DNA of 36,344 nucleotides from Hyphomicrobiaceae bacterium. GTDB lineage: Bacteria; Pseudomonadota; Alphaproteobacteria; Rhizobiales; Hyphomicrobiaceae. Of this stretch, positions 1 through 8,790 are shown piece by piece (positions within the stretch are counted from its first letter, which is position 1; every line of letters begins with the position of its first letter). The notes beneath the pieces are model-generated. The model worked only from the letters and a program-made list of their open reading frames with translations, searched no databases and had not been told where the DNA came from. A program made the position numbers and the translations under genes. The stretch spans positions 1 through 36,344 of the forward strand of contig JAJFHI010000174.1 in the NCBI GenBank assembly GCA_021775715.1, in the 5' to 3' direction.

Positions 1-212
1 AGCGCCAGGAGCGCCGCCTGGAGCGCCGAGAGCGCCGCCTGGAGCGCCGCCGAGAGCGCCGAGAGCGCCGACTGGAGCGCCGCCGAGAGCGCCGAGAGCG
101 CCGCCTGGAGCGCCGTCAGGAGCGCCGAGAGCGCCAGGAGCGCCGCCAGGAGCGCCGCCGAGAGCGCCGAGAGCGCCGTCAGGAGCGCCGCCTGGAGCGC
201 CGAGAGCGCCGA
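1..212 (+). repeat. Tandem minisatellite of 9-bp and 12-bp units, AGCGCC + AGG/GAG or GCC(TGG/GAG/AGG)/GACTGG/GTCAGG
   Basis: Direct reading; every unit is a multiple of 3 nt; continues into 36273-36344. Confidence 0.95.
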
Positions 213-276
213 ATACGTGTGGATCGCAGAGATAGTTATCGACGTTTTTGCGTCGATACGGAAACAGTCAACATAA
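1..276 (+). CDS. C-terminal part of the junction-spanning Ser-Ala repeat ORF
   Basis: Frame 1 open from base 1: SARSAAWSAESAAWSAAESAESADWSAAE...SAESAEYVWIAEIVIDVFASIRKQST*, stop TAA at 274-276; bases 1-54 duplicate 36291-36344. Confidence 0.8.
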   Translation, partial: SARSAAWSAESAAWSAAESAESADWSAAESAESAAWSAVRSAESARSAARSAAESAESAVRSAAWSAESAEYVWIAEIVIDVFASIRKQST

Positions 277-306
277 GCCTGAAACGCAACCATAAGTCCG
301 GAACCG

Positions 307-480
307 ATGCAGATCACATTGACCGAAGATCAGTTCGGGCGTCTCCAGGAGGCCCTCAACACCGCCCTTGGCGTAGCCATCCTTCATGCGCCACGAACAA
401 AACCACGCCTTATGGAAATAACGAACGAGCTGGACGACGCATGGAACGATCAGAACATCCCCGACGAAACACCAGCATAA
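307..480 (+). CDS. Small hypothetical protein (57 aa)
   Basis: MQITLTEDQFGRLQEALNTALGVAILHAPRTKPRLMEITNELDDAWNDQNIPDETPA*; fits between the junction ORF and the 491 gene; below the ORF-track size cutoff. Confidence 0.7.
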   Translation: MQITLTEDQFGRLQEALNTALGVAILHAPRTKPRLMEITNELDDAWNDQNIPDETPA

Positions 481-490
481 GGCCATATCC

Positions 491-793
491 ATGAGTGTGC
501 TGAGCAAAAACTTTATCATCACAATGCCAGACGGCAGCGAATACGCCGTTCCTGTCATGGTCATCGCGCGCAGCAGAGCGTCTGAATACGCGGCGGAGTT
601 CGGCGGGGATGTTGTTCAATCCCTCGCAGACGGCACTGTGCCCCTTTTCGAAGAGGCGGATTTTCATATCCGTGATTGGGCGCAGAACAACATGAACTGG
701 TGCGAGGTTAAAGAACACGCCACACTCATAACTCCCGCCAAGCCAGTTGATGTTCAAGAAGGCTGGATTAACGGCGACTACCGCGTTGAGTAG
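491..793 (+). CDS. Hypothetical protein (100 aa)
   Basis: ORF MSVLSKNFIITMPDGSEYAVPVMVIAR..., preceded by AGCATAAGGCC. Confidence 0.7.
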   Translation: MSVLSKNFIITMPDGSEYAVPVMVIARSRASEYAAEFGGDVVQSLADGTVPLFEEADFHIRDWAQNNMNWCEVKEHATLITPAKPVDVQEGWINGDYRVE

Positions 794-813
794 ATTCGCC
801 AACGAAAGGCCAG

Positions 814-897
814 TCAGAAGAATATCAAAAACGACACATGGGCAACAACTGTCAAAAACAGAACAAACGCGATGAACCTCACCTGATCCCACGTCAT
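814..897 (-). CDS. 27-aa single-TM peptide in the lysis region
   Basis: MTWDQVRFIAFVLFLTVVAHVSFLIFF*; ATGA overlap with the stop of the 1139..894 ORF. Confidence 0.5.
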   Translation of the reverse strand: MTWDQVRFIAFVLFLTVVAHVSFLIFF

Positions 898-1139
898 ATC
901 AGAAACAGCCCGAGGAGGGAGTGCAGGACGCCCGCCCATTCGTCTGCTTTGCTGTGGGCTAAGCCTGCGCTCAAACCCGCCAGCGCTATTGCGAAGGCTT
1001 TGTTCCATGTGTCCTGTGTATCGTGCCTTTCTTCGTGGCGGCTGGTTTTGATCTCCAGCGTGGTTATACGGTGCTCCGTCTCGATTGGCCTGCCCGTTGG
1101 AAGCGTCCGAAATCGTTGCGAGTCTGGATGAGATGTCAT
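894..1139 (-). CDS. Putative holin-like / small membrane protein (81 aa)
   Basis: C-terminal hydrophobic AFAIALAGLSAGLAH...WAGVLHSLLGLFLI; located in lysis cassette. Confidence 0.5.
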   Translation of the reverse strand: MTSHPDSQRFRTLPTGRPIETEHRITTLEIKTSRHEERHDTQDTWNKAFAIALAGLSAGLAHSKADEWAGVLHSLLGLFLI

Positions 1140-1150
1140 CTGGCATAGTC

Positions 1151-1471
1151 TCAGCTCGTCACAGGATCTGGTTTCTCAATGTCGCACGCGGCCTTGTAGA
1201 CTTTTTCCTTACCGGTCTTGAGCGTGTCATAAGCGGAGTTGTGAGCGGCAACAGCTCGCTGCATCTGGCAAGGGGCTTTGCGGCTGTTGGGGATCGGCTT
1301 GAAGCTGGCGAGAGCGCCGTCAGTCGATAGTGTGGGGATCGATTGGCCCGCGCACCCGGCCGTCGCGAGACTTAGCCCGCACACTGTCAGCAACGTTAGC
1401 GGCCTGCTTGTTGGCCTTATGTGTCTGCGCACGTTCGATTTCCTTACCTTTTTGAACGCGAGACGAGTCAT
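1151..1471 (-). CDS. Putative o-spanin (Rz1-like lipoprotein)
   Basis: MTRLAFKKVRKSNVRRHIRPTSRPLTLLTVCGLSLATAGC: signal peptide plus lipobox LATAGC; overlaps the i-spanin in another frame; exact start uncertain. Confidence 0.6.
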   Translation of the reverse strand: MTRLAFKKVRKSNVRRHIRPTSRPLTLLTVCGLSLATAGCAGQSIPTLSTDGALASFKPIPNSRKAPCQMQRAVAAHNSAYDTLKTGKEKVYKAACDIEKPDPVTS

Positions 1472-1565
1472 AAGTCCAAAACAAAGCCAGCGCGCCCATG
1501 CACGCGGCGACGAGAAAGCCATTGGCGGACAGGAACGTTCTGACGATTAAGAGGATTCCGGTCAT
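1320..1565 (-). CDS. Putative i-spanin (Rz-like), 81 aa
   Basis: N-terminal TM (ILLIVRTFLSANGFLVAACMGALALFW) then charged region; ATGA overlap with endolysin stop. Confidence 0.6.
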   Translation of the reverse strand: MTGILLIVRTFLSANGFLVAACMGALALFWTYDSSRVQKGKEIERAQTHKANKQAANVADSVRAKSRDGRVRGPIDPHTID

Positions 1566-2515
1566 CCGATTTTCCCCTTGTCTGCCGCGTCCAAGCGGCG
1601 GAAAATCACCATCGCAATGCCGAAAACACCAAGCCCAAAAGCAATGCTTGAGACGTTGGCCCCCATATCGGCAAGCAGGATTTTTGCCGGTCCAAGCGTC
1701 GTGACCTCTGCCGCAGCCTCAACGAGCACCTGCACACCGTCTTGCATCCATTGGACGATGGACGCGAACAAAGCGATCAGCCCGCCTGTGACAGTTTTAG
1801 ATGACTTTGCCGCCTCCGTGACGGGGCGGACTTCATCGGGCTCGATGGCCTTGGGGATCGGGCGCGGGTCGTCGTCTTCGGCTGCGATGGGCTCAGGCTC
1901 GACATCGTTTGCCGGCATGGGCGGGACAACCGGACGCTGCAACTCCCCCATAATCTCATGGATGCGCGCCATGAGACAGGCAGCGCCCGTCTGCCCGCTG
2001 ACGGCTGTGGCGGACCATTTGCCGTCTGCAATGTATTTCCCCTTGGAATAGTGCTGGCATCCGCTCCATAGGTAGGGGCTCTTGATGCCGCGATAAAGTC
2101 TGTAACCAAACCCATTGAAGCGCTCTGTCTCATACAGGACGCGCTCGATTGGCCAGTCCGTGATTTTGTGCCAACCCTTCATGCGGATAGCGTCGTCTGC
2201 TGAAATTTCCCAAGTGAACGGAGGCTTGCCGAGCGGTCGGCCCTTGGGGACGCGCCAGGTGCGTTTTTGCAAGCTGTCGCCGTTGTGCAGATGCCGGTCA
2301 AAGCGCAGGCCGCTTTCCATGGAATGGATCGCTCCCACCATCCACCATGGCACACCCGTTGACGCCTCGACTTGCTCGTATCTGGTTCGGTTTGCGATGA
2401 TCTGTTTGGCGCGCCGGTCAATCGGCTGCGTCCACGCCCCGCGAACTGTCATCGTCTCCCACAGCAGGGCGTATTCAGATTTGATGTCGTCGAAGCGAGG
2501 CGGGGCCTTGGCCAT
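1562..2515 (-). CDS. Endolysin/muramidase-like protein with C-terminal TM segment (317 aa)
   Basis: GVPWWMVGAIHSMESGLRFDRHLHNGDSL...GFGYR...YLWSGCQHYSKGKY; lysis-cassette position; C-term VSSIAFGLGVFGIAMVIFRR. Confidence 0.65.
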   Translation of the reverse strand: MAKAPPRFDDIKSEYALLWETMTVRGAWTQPIDRRAKQIIANRTRYEQVEASTGVPWWMVGAIHSMESGLRFDRHLHNGDSLQKRTWRVPKGRPLGKPPFTWEISADDAIRMKGWHKITDWPIERVLYETERFNGFGYRLYRGIKSPYLWSGCQHYSKGKYIADGKWSATAVSGQTGAACLMARIHEIMGELQRPVVPPMPANDVEPEPIAAEDDDPRPIPKAIEPDEVRPVTEAAKSSKTVTGGLIALFASIVQWMQDGVQVLVEAAAEVTTLGPAKILLADMGANVSSIAFGLGVFGIAMVIFRRLDAADKGKIG

Positions 2516-2967
2516 TAGCTGACACTCCGCGTTAGTTCCTCTGTCGTAGAGATCACATCGTGCATCGCTGCCGACATCTTTGAGCGGAACTCCTCAAGAC
2601 GCCCGCCGATCTTGTTCATCCTTTCGTGGTGCGCGCGTTGGCCTTCTGCGAGGCTCATCACCAGCGCGCCGAACTCGGCAAGGGTCGCGTGCAACTCCGG
2701 CATCCCCTGAATGAATCCCTCGATAGCCTCAACGCGGGCCTGGATGTCATCAACTTGCGGGACGTTGGGATTTGTCGGGATAAGCAGTTGCGGCTTGGAG
2801 CGCTCGGCCTCGATCCATGCGCAGACTTCGGCAAGCTTGCGCTCAACTTCGCTGATGCGCTCGCGGTCGCCTTCTGCGAGATCGAGCTTTGTCTCTGTAT
2901 GCCGTTCGATGTCCCGCCCGCGCTTGCGCTGACGAGCCGTCAAAAACTTTTCTTCTACACGGTCCAT
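2515..2967 (-). CDS. Coiled-coil hypothetical protein (150 aa)
   Basis: ORF with long charged helical segments; abuts endolysin. Confidence 0.6.
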   Translation of the reverse strand: MDRVEEKFLTARQRKRGRDIERHTETKLDLAEGDRERISEVERKLAEVCAWIEAERSKPQLLIPTNPNVPQVDDIQARVEAIEGFIQGMPELHATLAEFGALVMSLAEGQRAHHERMNKIGGRLEEFRSKMSAAMHDVISTTEELTRSVS

Positions 2968-3590
2968 TGTATTGCCTCATAAGCCGCCTGTGCTTCTTCG
3001 GCTGTACTTGCCGAACTCACTGACGCCTTACCAGACAAACGGGTTTTTTCGATTACGTGTGATAGCTGCGCGAATTGTGCGTAATTCAATCTTACAAGCT
3101 GTGCGCATTCCCAAAGTGTCGGCGCTTCCAATCCAACAGAAGCGGCCAGCGTCGGGTATGCTGCAATTCTTTCCTCAGAAGATAACGCATTTGCCGCTAC
3201 TTCACCAATCTCATTGACAAGTTCAGCTTGCTCGAATTTCTCGCGATACGTCATGACCATGCCGTCGCCTGCGGTTATGTATTTTTGACGAACCTGTTCT
3301 GCTTGCATGTCTACATTTGCGGAAAGCTGGTCTTTCAATTCGGCAAGCGTGGGAATGGGAAGCGGCTCCGGCTCTACAAGCGTGGCTGCGCTCCTGGTAA
3401 TTGTTACAGCAGACATGCCGATGGCTACCGCCTCAATCGGCCCCTCTCCGACATACGAAACCGGGCGATACACTGGCCCGCCGTCGCCTTTGACGTCTAC
3501 CGCATTCCGTTTGTATTCCGGCCATGTGCTCAGGTCATAGCTTTTGCGGCGCAAAATTTGCCCGCCGTCAAGCACTGCATATTCCTGCAT
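2955..3590 (-). CDS. Tail-associated hypothetical protein (211 aa)
   Basis: ORF MQEYAVLDGGQILRRKSYDLSTWPEYKRN...; downstream of fibre genes. Confidence 0.65.
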   Translation of the reverse strand: MQEYAVLDGGQILRRKSYDLSTWPEYKRNAVDVKGDGGPVYRPVSYVGEGPIEAVAIGMSAVTITRSAATLVEPEPLPIPTLAELKDQLSANVDMQAEQVRQKYITAGDGMVMTYREKFEQAELVNEIGEVAANALSSEERIAAYPTLAASVGLEAPTLWECAQLVRLNYAQFAQLSHVIEKTRLSGKASVSSASTAEEAQAAYEAIQWTV

Positions 3591-3604
3591 GTCAGATTTC
3601 CCGA

Positions 3605-4435
3605 TTAGATTGCATAGCGCACGATGACAATACCGGAGCCGCCAGAACCGCCCGACACTGCGGCTGCGGCTGTAGCACCACCACCACCACCGCCGCCAGT
3701 GTTCGCCGTTGCAGAAGCACCCGAAACACCATTTCCGCCAGCACCGCCGCCACCTGAGCCGCCAGCGCCTCCTGTGATGTGCCCACCACCGCCACCGCCG
3801 CCGCCATACGAAACCGATGACCCACTTATACTTGATGCTACCCCAGCGCCGCCAGCGCCGCCCGTCGAACCCGAGCCGTTACCACCAGTGGCAGATGCGC
3901 CGCCGCCTCCGCCCGCGCCTCCTGATGATGACGACGCGATGTTGCCATTACCACCGGCAAAACCTATGGAGCCCGTTGCACCCGTACCACCAGACACCAC
4001 GTTGGAAAAGCCACCGCCGCCGTAAGCTCCAGCTGAAGGGCCAGTGACAAAAGACCCACCGCCACCGCCTCCAACGGCTGTCACTAATGCGGCTATACTG
4101 CTAGATGCACCGCTATTGCCGGGAGCCGATGAACTGTTGCCTGCTCCGCCAACCCCTATTGTGACTGCGTAGCCTTGAGCGGATAAAGATAATGTGCCGG
4201 TTTTTACTTCACCTCCAGAGCCGCCGCCGTGTCGAGCAAGATTGCCGGAATTGTCCCCTCCCCCCGCCCCGCCGCCAGCAACAACGAGATATTCAACATC
4301 GCCTGAGCCGCTAGTTATTTCGAACGTGCCTGACGACGTAAATGTGTGGATGCGGTAGCCGCCAGATTCCGTGATCGTGCCGCCTGTTGCGACAAGGCCA
4401 GAAGCTGGATGATGTGCTGGGAATGGGAATGTCAT
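3605..4435 (-). CDS. Glycine-rich putative tail-fibre tip/adhesin (276 aa)
   Basis: HTFTSSGTFEI...VEYLVVAGGGAGGG, many poly-Gly runs, C-term GGSGIVIVRYAI; ATGA overlap with tail-fibre stop. Confidence 0.75.
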   Translation of the reverse strand: MTFPFPAHHPASGLVATGGTITESGGYRIHTFTSSGTFEITSGSGDVEYLVVAGGGAGGGDNSGNLARHGGGSGGEVKTGTLSLSAQGYAVTIGVGGAGNSSSAPGNSGASSSIAALVTAVGGGGGGSFVTGPSAGAYGGGGFSNVVSGGTGATGSIGFAGGNGNIASSSSGGAGGGGGASATGGNGSGSTGGAGGAGVASSISGSSVSYGGGGGGGGHITGGAGGSGGGGAGGNGVSGASATANTGGGGGGGATAAAAVSGGSGGSGIVIVRYAI

Positions 4436-7221
4436 TGCAGCGCCACCACCGTCAGAACGCTCAACGAGTTGTTTTTCGTGATGAACAGCATGAAGTCATC
4501 GCCGTTGACAGTTGTGAGACTGTCTCCGTTGACTTTCGTGAAACCGCTGGTTGTGATTGTTCCCGCACTGCCGTCGTTTGTGTACTGCAGGACTATGCTG
4601 CAATTGTTCGTCGGAGGCGCGAGCGTGTGCGCCCCGCCGTTGACGGCGTATTGCAGATTCCCTGACGCCTCGTCGGGCGTAAACGTCCCCGTTGTTTTTG
4701 TGCCTGCGTTATGCGGCGTTCCGGCAAAGCCCGCAGTTAGTACGTCAGCCGTGTCCGCCTTGAGCGTATCCGCGTCATATGCCTCGACATCCGAGCCGAT
4801 GGCCAGACCAAGGTTCGTGCGCACCGTGCCAGCGTTGTCCACGTCGGATAGGTTGTTCGATGCGACTAGATCGCCAGTGTTCGCCGTCGCACCGTCTGCA
4901 ACGTTTATCAGCGTCCTAACCTGTGCCGCCGTCAGTTCTTCAGCTAGGCCAGCACCGGCTGTAATACGCCCCGCGATGCGATCAGTCGCGCTGAAATCAA
5001 CTTGCGTGATGTCATAGTCGGAATTAGCCGCAACGACGGCCCCGGTCCGCCCGTAAACGCTATCAACCGCACCCGCTCCATCGTTGCCAGATGGAATGAA
5101 TTGCACGCTGATCGGTGCCGCATCCGCGAAGGACGTTGCACCGCTCGAATACGTGACAGCAAGCGCCACATAACCGGAATTATCCGTGCTCGCGCCCGTG
5201 ATGTTGTAGACCACTTGAGCGCCATCAGATGGCCTCGAGATAAGAAGCTGACCGCGCAATGTCGCGTTAGAAACGTCATCCCAGCCGAGAATAGTCGCCT
5301 CATGACCGTTCCCGTTGCGGTCGCTGTCGTCAATGTAGAGCGCCGTTGCAGAACTCAGATCTGCGTTGTTAGCGCGTAGCACGCCCGCACCTGGATCTGC
5401 GTCAGTTGTGGTTGTCGAGAATGTGTAAAGAAATCCTGGGTCGGTACCGTCAGCGCCATTAGTGCCTGCATCGCCAGTCGTTCCGGTTGGGCCGACATCG
5501 CCAGACCTCGAAAAGACCAGCGTAATGCCATCGGCCGCAGAAAAACCGCCCGGCCCGCTGACGTATGTGACAGCTATCTTGCGATAGCCGCTAGCCGTCG
5601 TGACGCCCGTAACCTGGAACACCGAAAACACGCTGGGGTTGCTGCTTTTGACAAGCTGCAACGTGCCCTTAATCGTGTTCGTGCTGTCGTCTAGCGAATC
5701 AAGCCAATCAGTCTCATCAACGGCATCGGCATCGGTTGTGGAAACATAAAACTCCGTGATGCTTGCCGTCGTGGCGTTGTTGGCCCGGATGTCTCCCGTT
5801 CCGGGGTCGGCGTCGGTCGTACTGGTGTCCCACGTCCAAGAAATGCCGCCGCCCGCCGCGCCCTGCTCGCCCTTATCGCCAGTGCGCGTGAACTGCACAC
5901 CGATTGGATCGCCATTCGCAAACGTTCCTGCCCCGTCAACATACGTGAGGCTCCCGCTACGGTATGCGCCCGAATCCGTCATCGAACCAGTGAGCGAGTA
6001 AGCCGCGAAATTGGCAGGCGCACCGACTTTGTAGATCTTCAAGGTGCCCTTGACTGTGGAAGTTGAGTCATCCCACGTCCCCAAAAGGTCTGCGATGTCT
6101 TCGCCGAAATATCCAGTTTCGCTAATATAAAACGCCGTCGCGCTGGCCAGCGTTGCGTTGTTGAAACGCAACCGTCCCGCACCGGGATCGGCTGCCGCCG
6201 TGCCCGTGTCGAACGTCATTGCTAGGCCGTTGACGGCATAGATATCGGCGTTTGATGTTGTGGCCGATGCAATGATGTCGGCATGCATAGCGACGTTTTT
6301 GACGCGCGCCTCGTCGCTGCCATCGCTTGCAGTTGTTCCACTGGTAATAGACACGGTGTGTGAGTGTGAGCCGGCCGAGCTTGTTGAAAAAGACCCGCCA
6401 TAACTGGCATCATTCACGGAGTTTCCACTACCGCCCGCTATATTGTTTCCGGCGTTGCCATACAGATGTGTGTGCGCGCCATTCGTGCTCGTCGTTCCCG
6501 CAAGCGTTCCAGGCCCGTGCGTGTGCGCCTTGTTCTGATCGGCTTGCGTTGAGCCCGCCGTGCGTGCGCCGCTCGTGTCAACCGAGCTCGTTGTGGCCGC
6601 AAAGCGCAAGAAATAGCCAGCCGCGCTCGGCAGCGTGTTTGCGCCCCACGGCGAAGAATTGCCGACAAGCCACGCGCTCAATTCTGGATATGCTACGGGA
6701 TCAAACGTCTGTGTTGATTCTCCGAGACGAATGCGTCCCGCGCGAACCGTCGTGTCTAGCGTTAAAACAACGTCACCGACTTTTGAACTTGTCCCGCTTG
6801 CAACCGGCGTTGCCGCGCGTTGGCTCAAAAGCTGAAACCAGTCGTTTGCAAGATCATAAACGACTGAGACGATGGCCCCTGAAACGATGTCTCCAGAGAT
6901 GAGTGCGGCACCGCTCGGCCCCACAATCGCCTTGGCCCCGAGCGATGATATGTTGAGCGTTGGTGCGCCTGAGTTCGAATGGTTCGCTGTGAACACCATC
7001 GTCAGCTTGTCGGAGTAGCTGGCAATGGTCCGGTTTGGCGTCACAGTGTAAGCGTTGGCAGAACCGCCAGAAGTCACGCTGCCGTTGTGATCGAGCGCGT
7101 TTCTGGCAATCATGGCCTCCAGCTCGCGCGCTGAGTCGTTCACATTGCGAAACTGCATGTTTTCTGGAAACCGCGCCGTGTTTGAGGCAGCGGTGCCGGA
7201 TAGGTCGAAGATTTCGGCCAT
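4432..7221 (-). CDS. Tail fibre protein (929 aa) with HxH motifs, collagen-like linkers and three ~115-aa repeat domains
   Basis: VGDVVLTLD...LPSAAGYFLRF, AHTHGPGTLAG, SHSHTVSI; three copies of (T)TDADPGxGxxRxNNA...LYI units. Confidence 0.8.
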   Translation of the reverse strand: MAEIFDLSGTAASNTARFPENMQFRNVNDSARELEAMIARNALDHNGSVTSGGSANAYTVTPNRTIASYSDKLTMVFTANHSNSGAPTLNISSLGAKAIVGPSGAALISGDIVSGAIVSVVYDLANDWFQLLSQRAATPVASGTSSKVGDVVLTLDTTVRAGRIRLGESTQTFDPVAYPELSAWLVGNSSPWGANTLPSAAGYFLRFAATTSSVDTSGARTAGSTQADQNKAHTHGPGTLAGTTSTNGAHTHLYGNAGNNIAGGSGNSVNDASYGGSFSTSSAGSHSHTVSITSGTTASDGSDEARVKNVAMHADIIASATTSNADIYAVNGLAMTFDTGTAAADPGAGRLRFNNATLASATAFYISETGYFGEDIADLLGTWDDSTSTVKGTLKIYKVGAPANFAAYSLTGSMTDSGAYRSGSLTYVDGAGTFANGDPIGVQFTRTGDKGEQGAAGGGISWTWDTSTTDADPGTGDIRANNATTASITEFYVSTTDADAVDETDWLDSLDDSTNTIKGTLQLVKSSNPSVFSVFQVTGVTTASGYRKIAVTYVSGPGGFSAADGITLVFSRSGDVGPTGTTGDAGTNGADGTDPGFLYTFSTTTTDADPGAGVLRANNADLSSATALYIDDSDRNGNGHEATILGWDDVSNATLRGQLLISRPSDGAQVVYNITGASTDNSGYVALAVTYSSGATSFADAAPISVQFIPSGNDGAGAVDSVYGRTGAVVAANSDYDITQVDFSATDRIAGRITAGAGLAEELTAAQVRTLINVADGATANTGDLVASNNLSDVDNAGTVRTNLGLAIGSDVEAYDADTLKADTADVLTAGFAGTPHNAGTKTTGTFTPDEASGNLQYAVNGGAHTLAPPTNNCSIVLQYTNDGSAGTITTSGFTKVNGDSLTTVNGDDFMLFITKNNSLSVLTVVALQ

Positions 7222-7245
7222 TGTGTTTTATGTTCCGTTTTTGTG

Positions 7246-8703
7246 TTAGCGCAACGCGGGAACAAGGCTCATAGGAGCACGCAGAGGAGCGGGAGCGTCG
7301 GGGATGCCGTCGCCGTCTGTGTCGATTACGAATTGTTGATAGTCAGCTAGGGCATCATCGAAGGACATGGCAGCACCTGCACCGATGGCAGCCGGAACGG
7401 CGAGAGTGTCAGGTTGTCCGAATGCTCGTTTCTGAACATGCCTATCAGTCGCTTGAAGCCCGGCCTGCTTTGCTGCCATAAGGGCTTGCATCGTCATGTC
7501 GTATCTTTCGCCAAGCTCTTGCATCGGCAAACGGGGCATGCCACCTTCTTCAAAGCCCTGATTCAGCAAGTTGACTGCCATGTCTCGGCCTTGCGTTGAA
7601 GGCCCAACCCCGCCAGTACGGTAAGGCGGATTAAACCCTTCAGGGTTATCAGTGATTGCCTTGTTTATCGCTTGGCGCGCGATGCGTGTATAATCAGATG
7701 GGAGAGGATTTTGAGATGGAACTAACGAAGGAGCAGATGGCTGCGGCGCGGGTTGGGGCAAGGAATTTGCTGCCGGATTCGCCGGAATGGGAGCAGGACT
7801 TGTATTTTGTGCTAACTGGCGGCTTTGATACTCTGCAATCAACTCGGCAGCCGAGTTGTGAGGATCGGCAAGACCACCCCAAGGCCCCTTTGCACCAGGA
7901 TATTTAGCGCCGGACCTAATCGCCTCATCAAGAAGCTTCATCTGGTCGGCTTTTGTTGGCAAACCCTGAACGCCTGGGATCGCCCGAACATAGGGGTTTT
8001 CAGCAACTGCGCTCACAAGCTCGTTGCGCATGTCCATTGGAATCTGCGGCCCGGCGTTTGGCACAGCACTTGCTGTAACGTCCGATTTTTCTCTAAGTTC
8101 TGAAATGCTCTGCCGTAGAGCATCAAGCTCGGCCTGATCTCCCGTCGTCGGCACCTCTGGCTTTGGAGGCTTTCTAAGCCCGCTCTCTGGCTGTTTTCTG
8201 ACTTTTGCAAACAAGTTTTCGAGGCGGGCAATTTCTTGCCGTGCTGACGATATTTCGCCAGACAAATCAACATTGCTGGGCTTTGGCATCAATTTGCCGC
8301 CAAACATGCCAACGCTGCTACCGCCCCGAGCGAGCGCGAACGGTGATCCGCCCATGGCAACCAAACCAGCCGCGTCAAAGCTGTCCTGTGCCGCTTGCTG
8401 CGTATTTGAATAGTCGTAACCGGGTCGAAGCATGTTTGGGATCGTCTCGACGGCTGTTTCGACCATCGCGCCGGGCAGGCCAGCGACAAAACTTCCAGCA
8501 GCCTGTGCGGCAGTCGGAACGGCGGGCCCGAAACTTCCGTCTGCGTATTGAGCGATGGGCACCATGGAGCCCCGCGCAATTTCCTCGCGCGGGTCATAGT
8601 TCCGCATCTCTGCCGGCATGAGGCCGCGCCTTGACCTTTCCGTCATAGGCCCTAGGCCGTAGTCAGGTAGTCCCATAGGAGGCATCAGGGCTCTATTCGG
8701 CAT
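7246..8703 (-). CDS. Putative internal virion/ejection protein (485 aa)
   Basis: Long ORF between ejection-type and tail-fibre genes; Ala/Gly-rich with hydrophobic N-terminal stretch. Confidence 0.6.
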   Translation of the reverse strand: MPNRALMPPMGLPDYGLGPMTERSRRGLMPAEMRNYDPREEIARGSMVPIAQYADGSFGPAVPTAAQAAGSFVAGLPGAMVETAVETIPNMLRPGYDYSNTQQAAQDSFDAAGLVAMGGSPFALARGGSSVGMFGGKLMPKPSNVDLSGEISSARQEIARLENLFAKVRKQPESGLRKPPKPEVPTTGDQAELDALRQSISELREKSDVTASAVPNAGPQIPMDMRNELVSAVAENPYVRAIPGVQGLPTKADQMKLLDEAIRSGAKYPGAKGPWGGLADPHNSAAELIAEYQSRQLAQNTSPAPIPANPAANSLPQPAPQPSAPSLVPSQNPLPSDYTRIARQAINKAITDNPEGFNPPYRTGGVGPSTQGRDMAVNLLNQGFEEGGMPRLPMQELGERYDMTMQALMAAKQAGLQATDRHVQKRAFGQPDTLAVPAAIGAGAAMSFDDALADYQQFVIDTDGDGIPDAPAPLRAPMSLVPALR

Positions 8704-8790
8704 TGCAAGTCTTCCTGAGTTGTGCTGTCATCTTGTGGGCGGCGGATTGGCTGACAAGCGTCGTATTCTCAACGGGGCACCGTTGGCCAT

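Noticed and set aside
1-212. CRISPR array or telomere-like noncoding repeat
   Set aside because: No spacers; 9/12-bp units are strictly in frame with a flanking ORF, so a coding minisatellite fits better.
219-494. Plus-strand ORF 219..494 (91 aa)
   Set aside because: Out of frame with the more plausible 307..480 gene; low-quality composition.
838-1131. Plus-strand 97-aa ORF after the orphan AACGAAAGGCC
   Set aside because: Antisense to the holin-like and micro-ORF lysis genes; spacing from the motif to its ATG is too long.
3624-4025. Plus-strand Pro-rich ORF (133 aa, MTIPEPPEPPDTAAAA...)
   Set aside because: Exact antisense of the poly-Gly tail-tip gene; Gly codons read as Pro on the opposite strand.
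4346-5017. Plus-strand 223-aa ORF
   Set aside because: Antisense of the tail fibre gene; Ser/Val/Ala-rich shadow frame.
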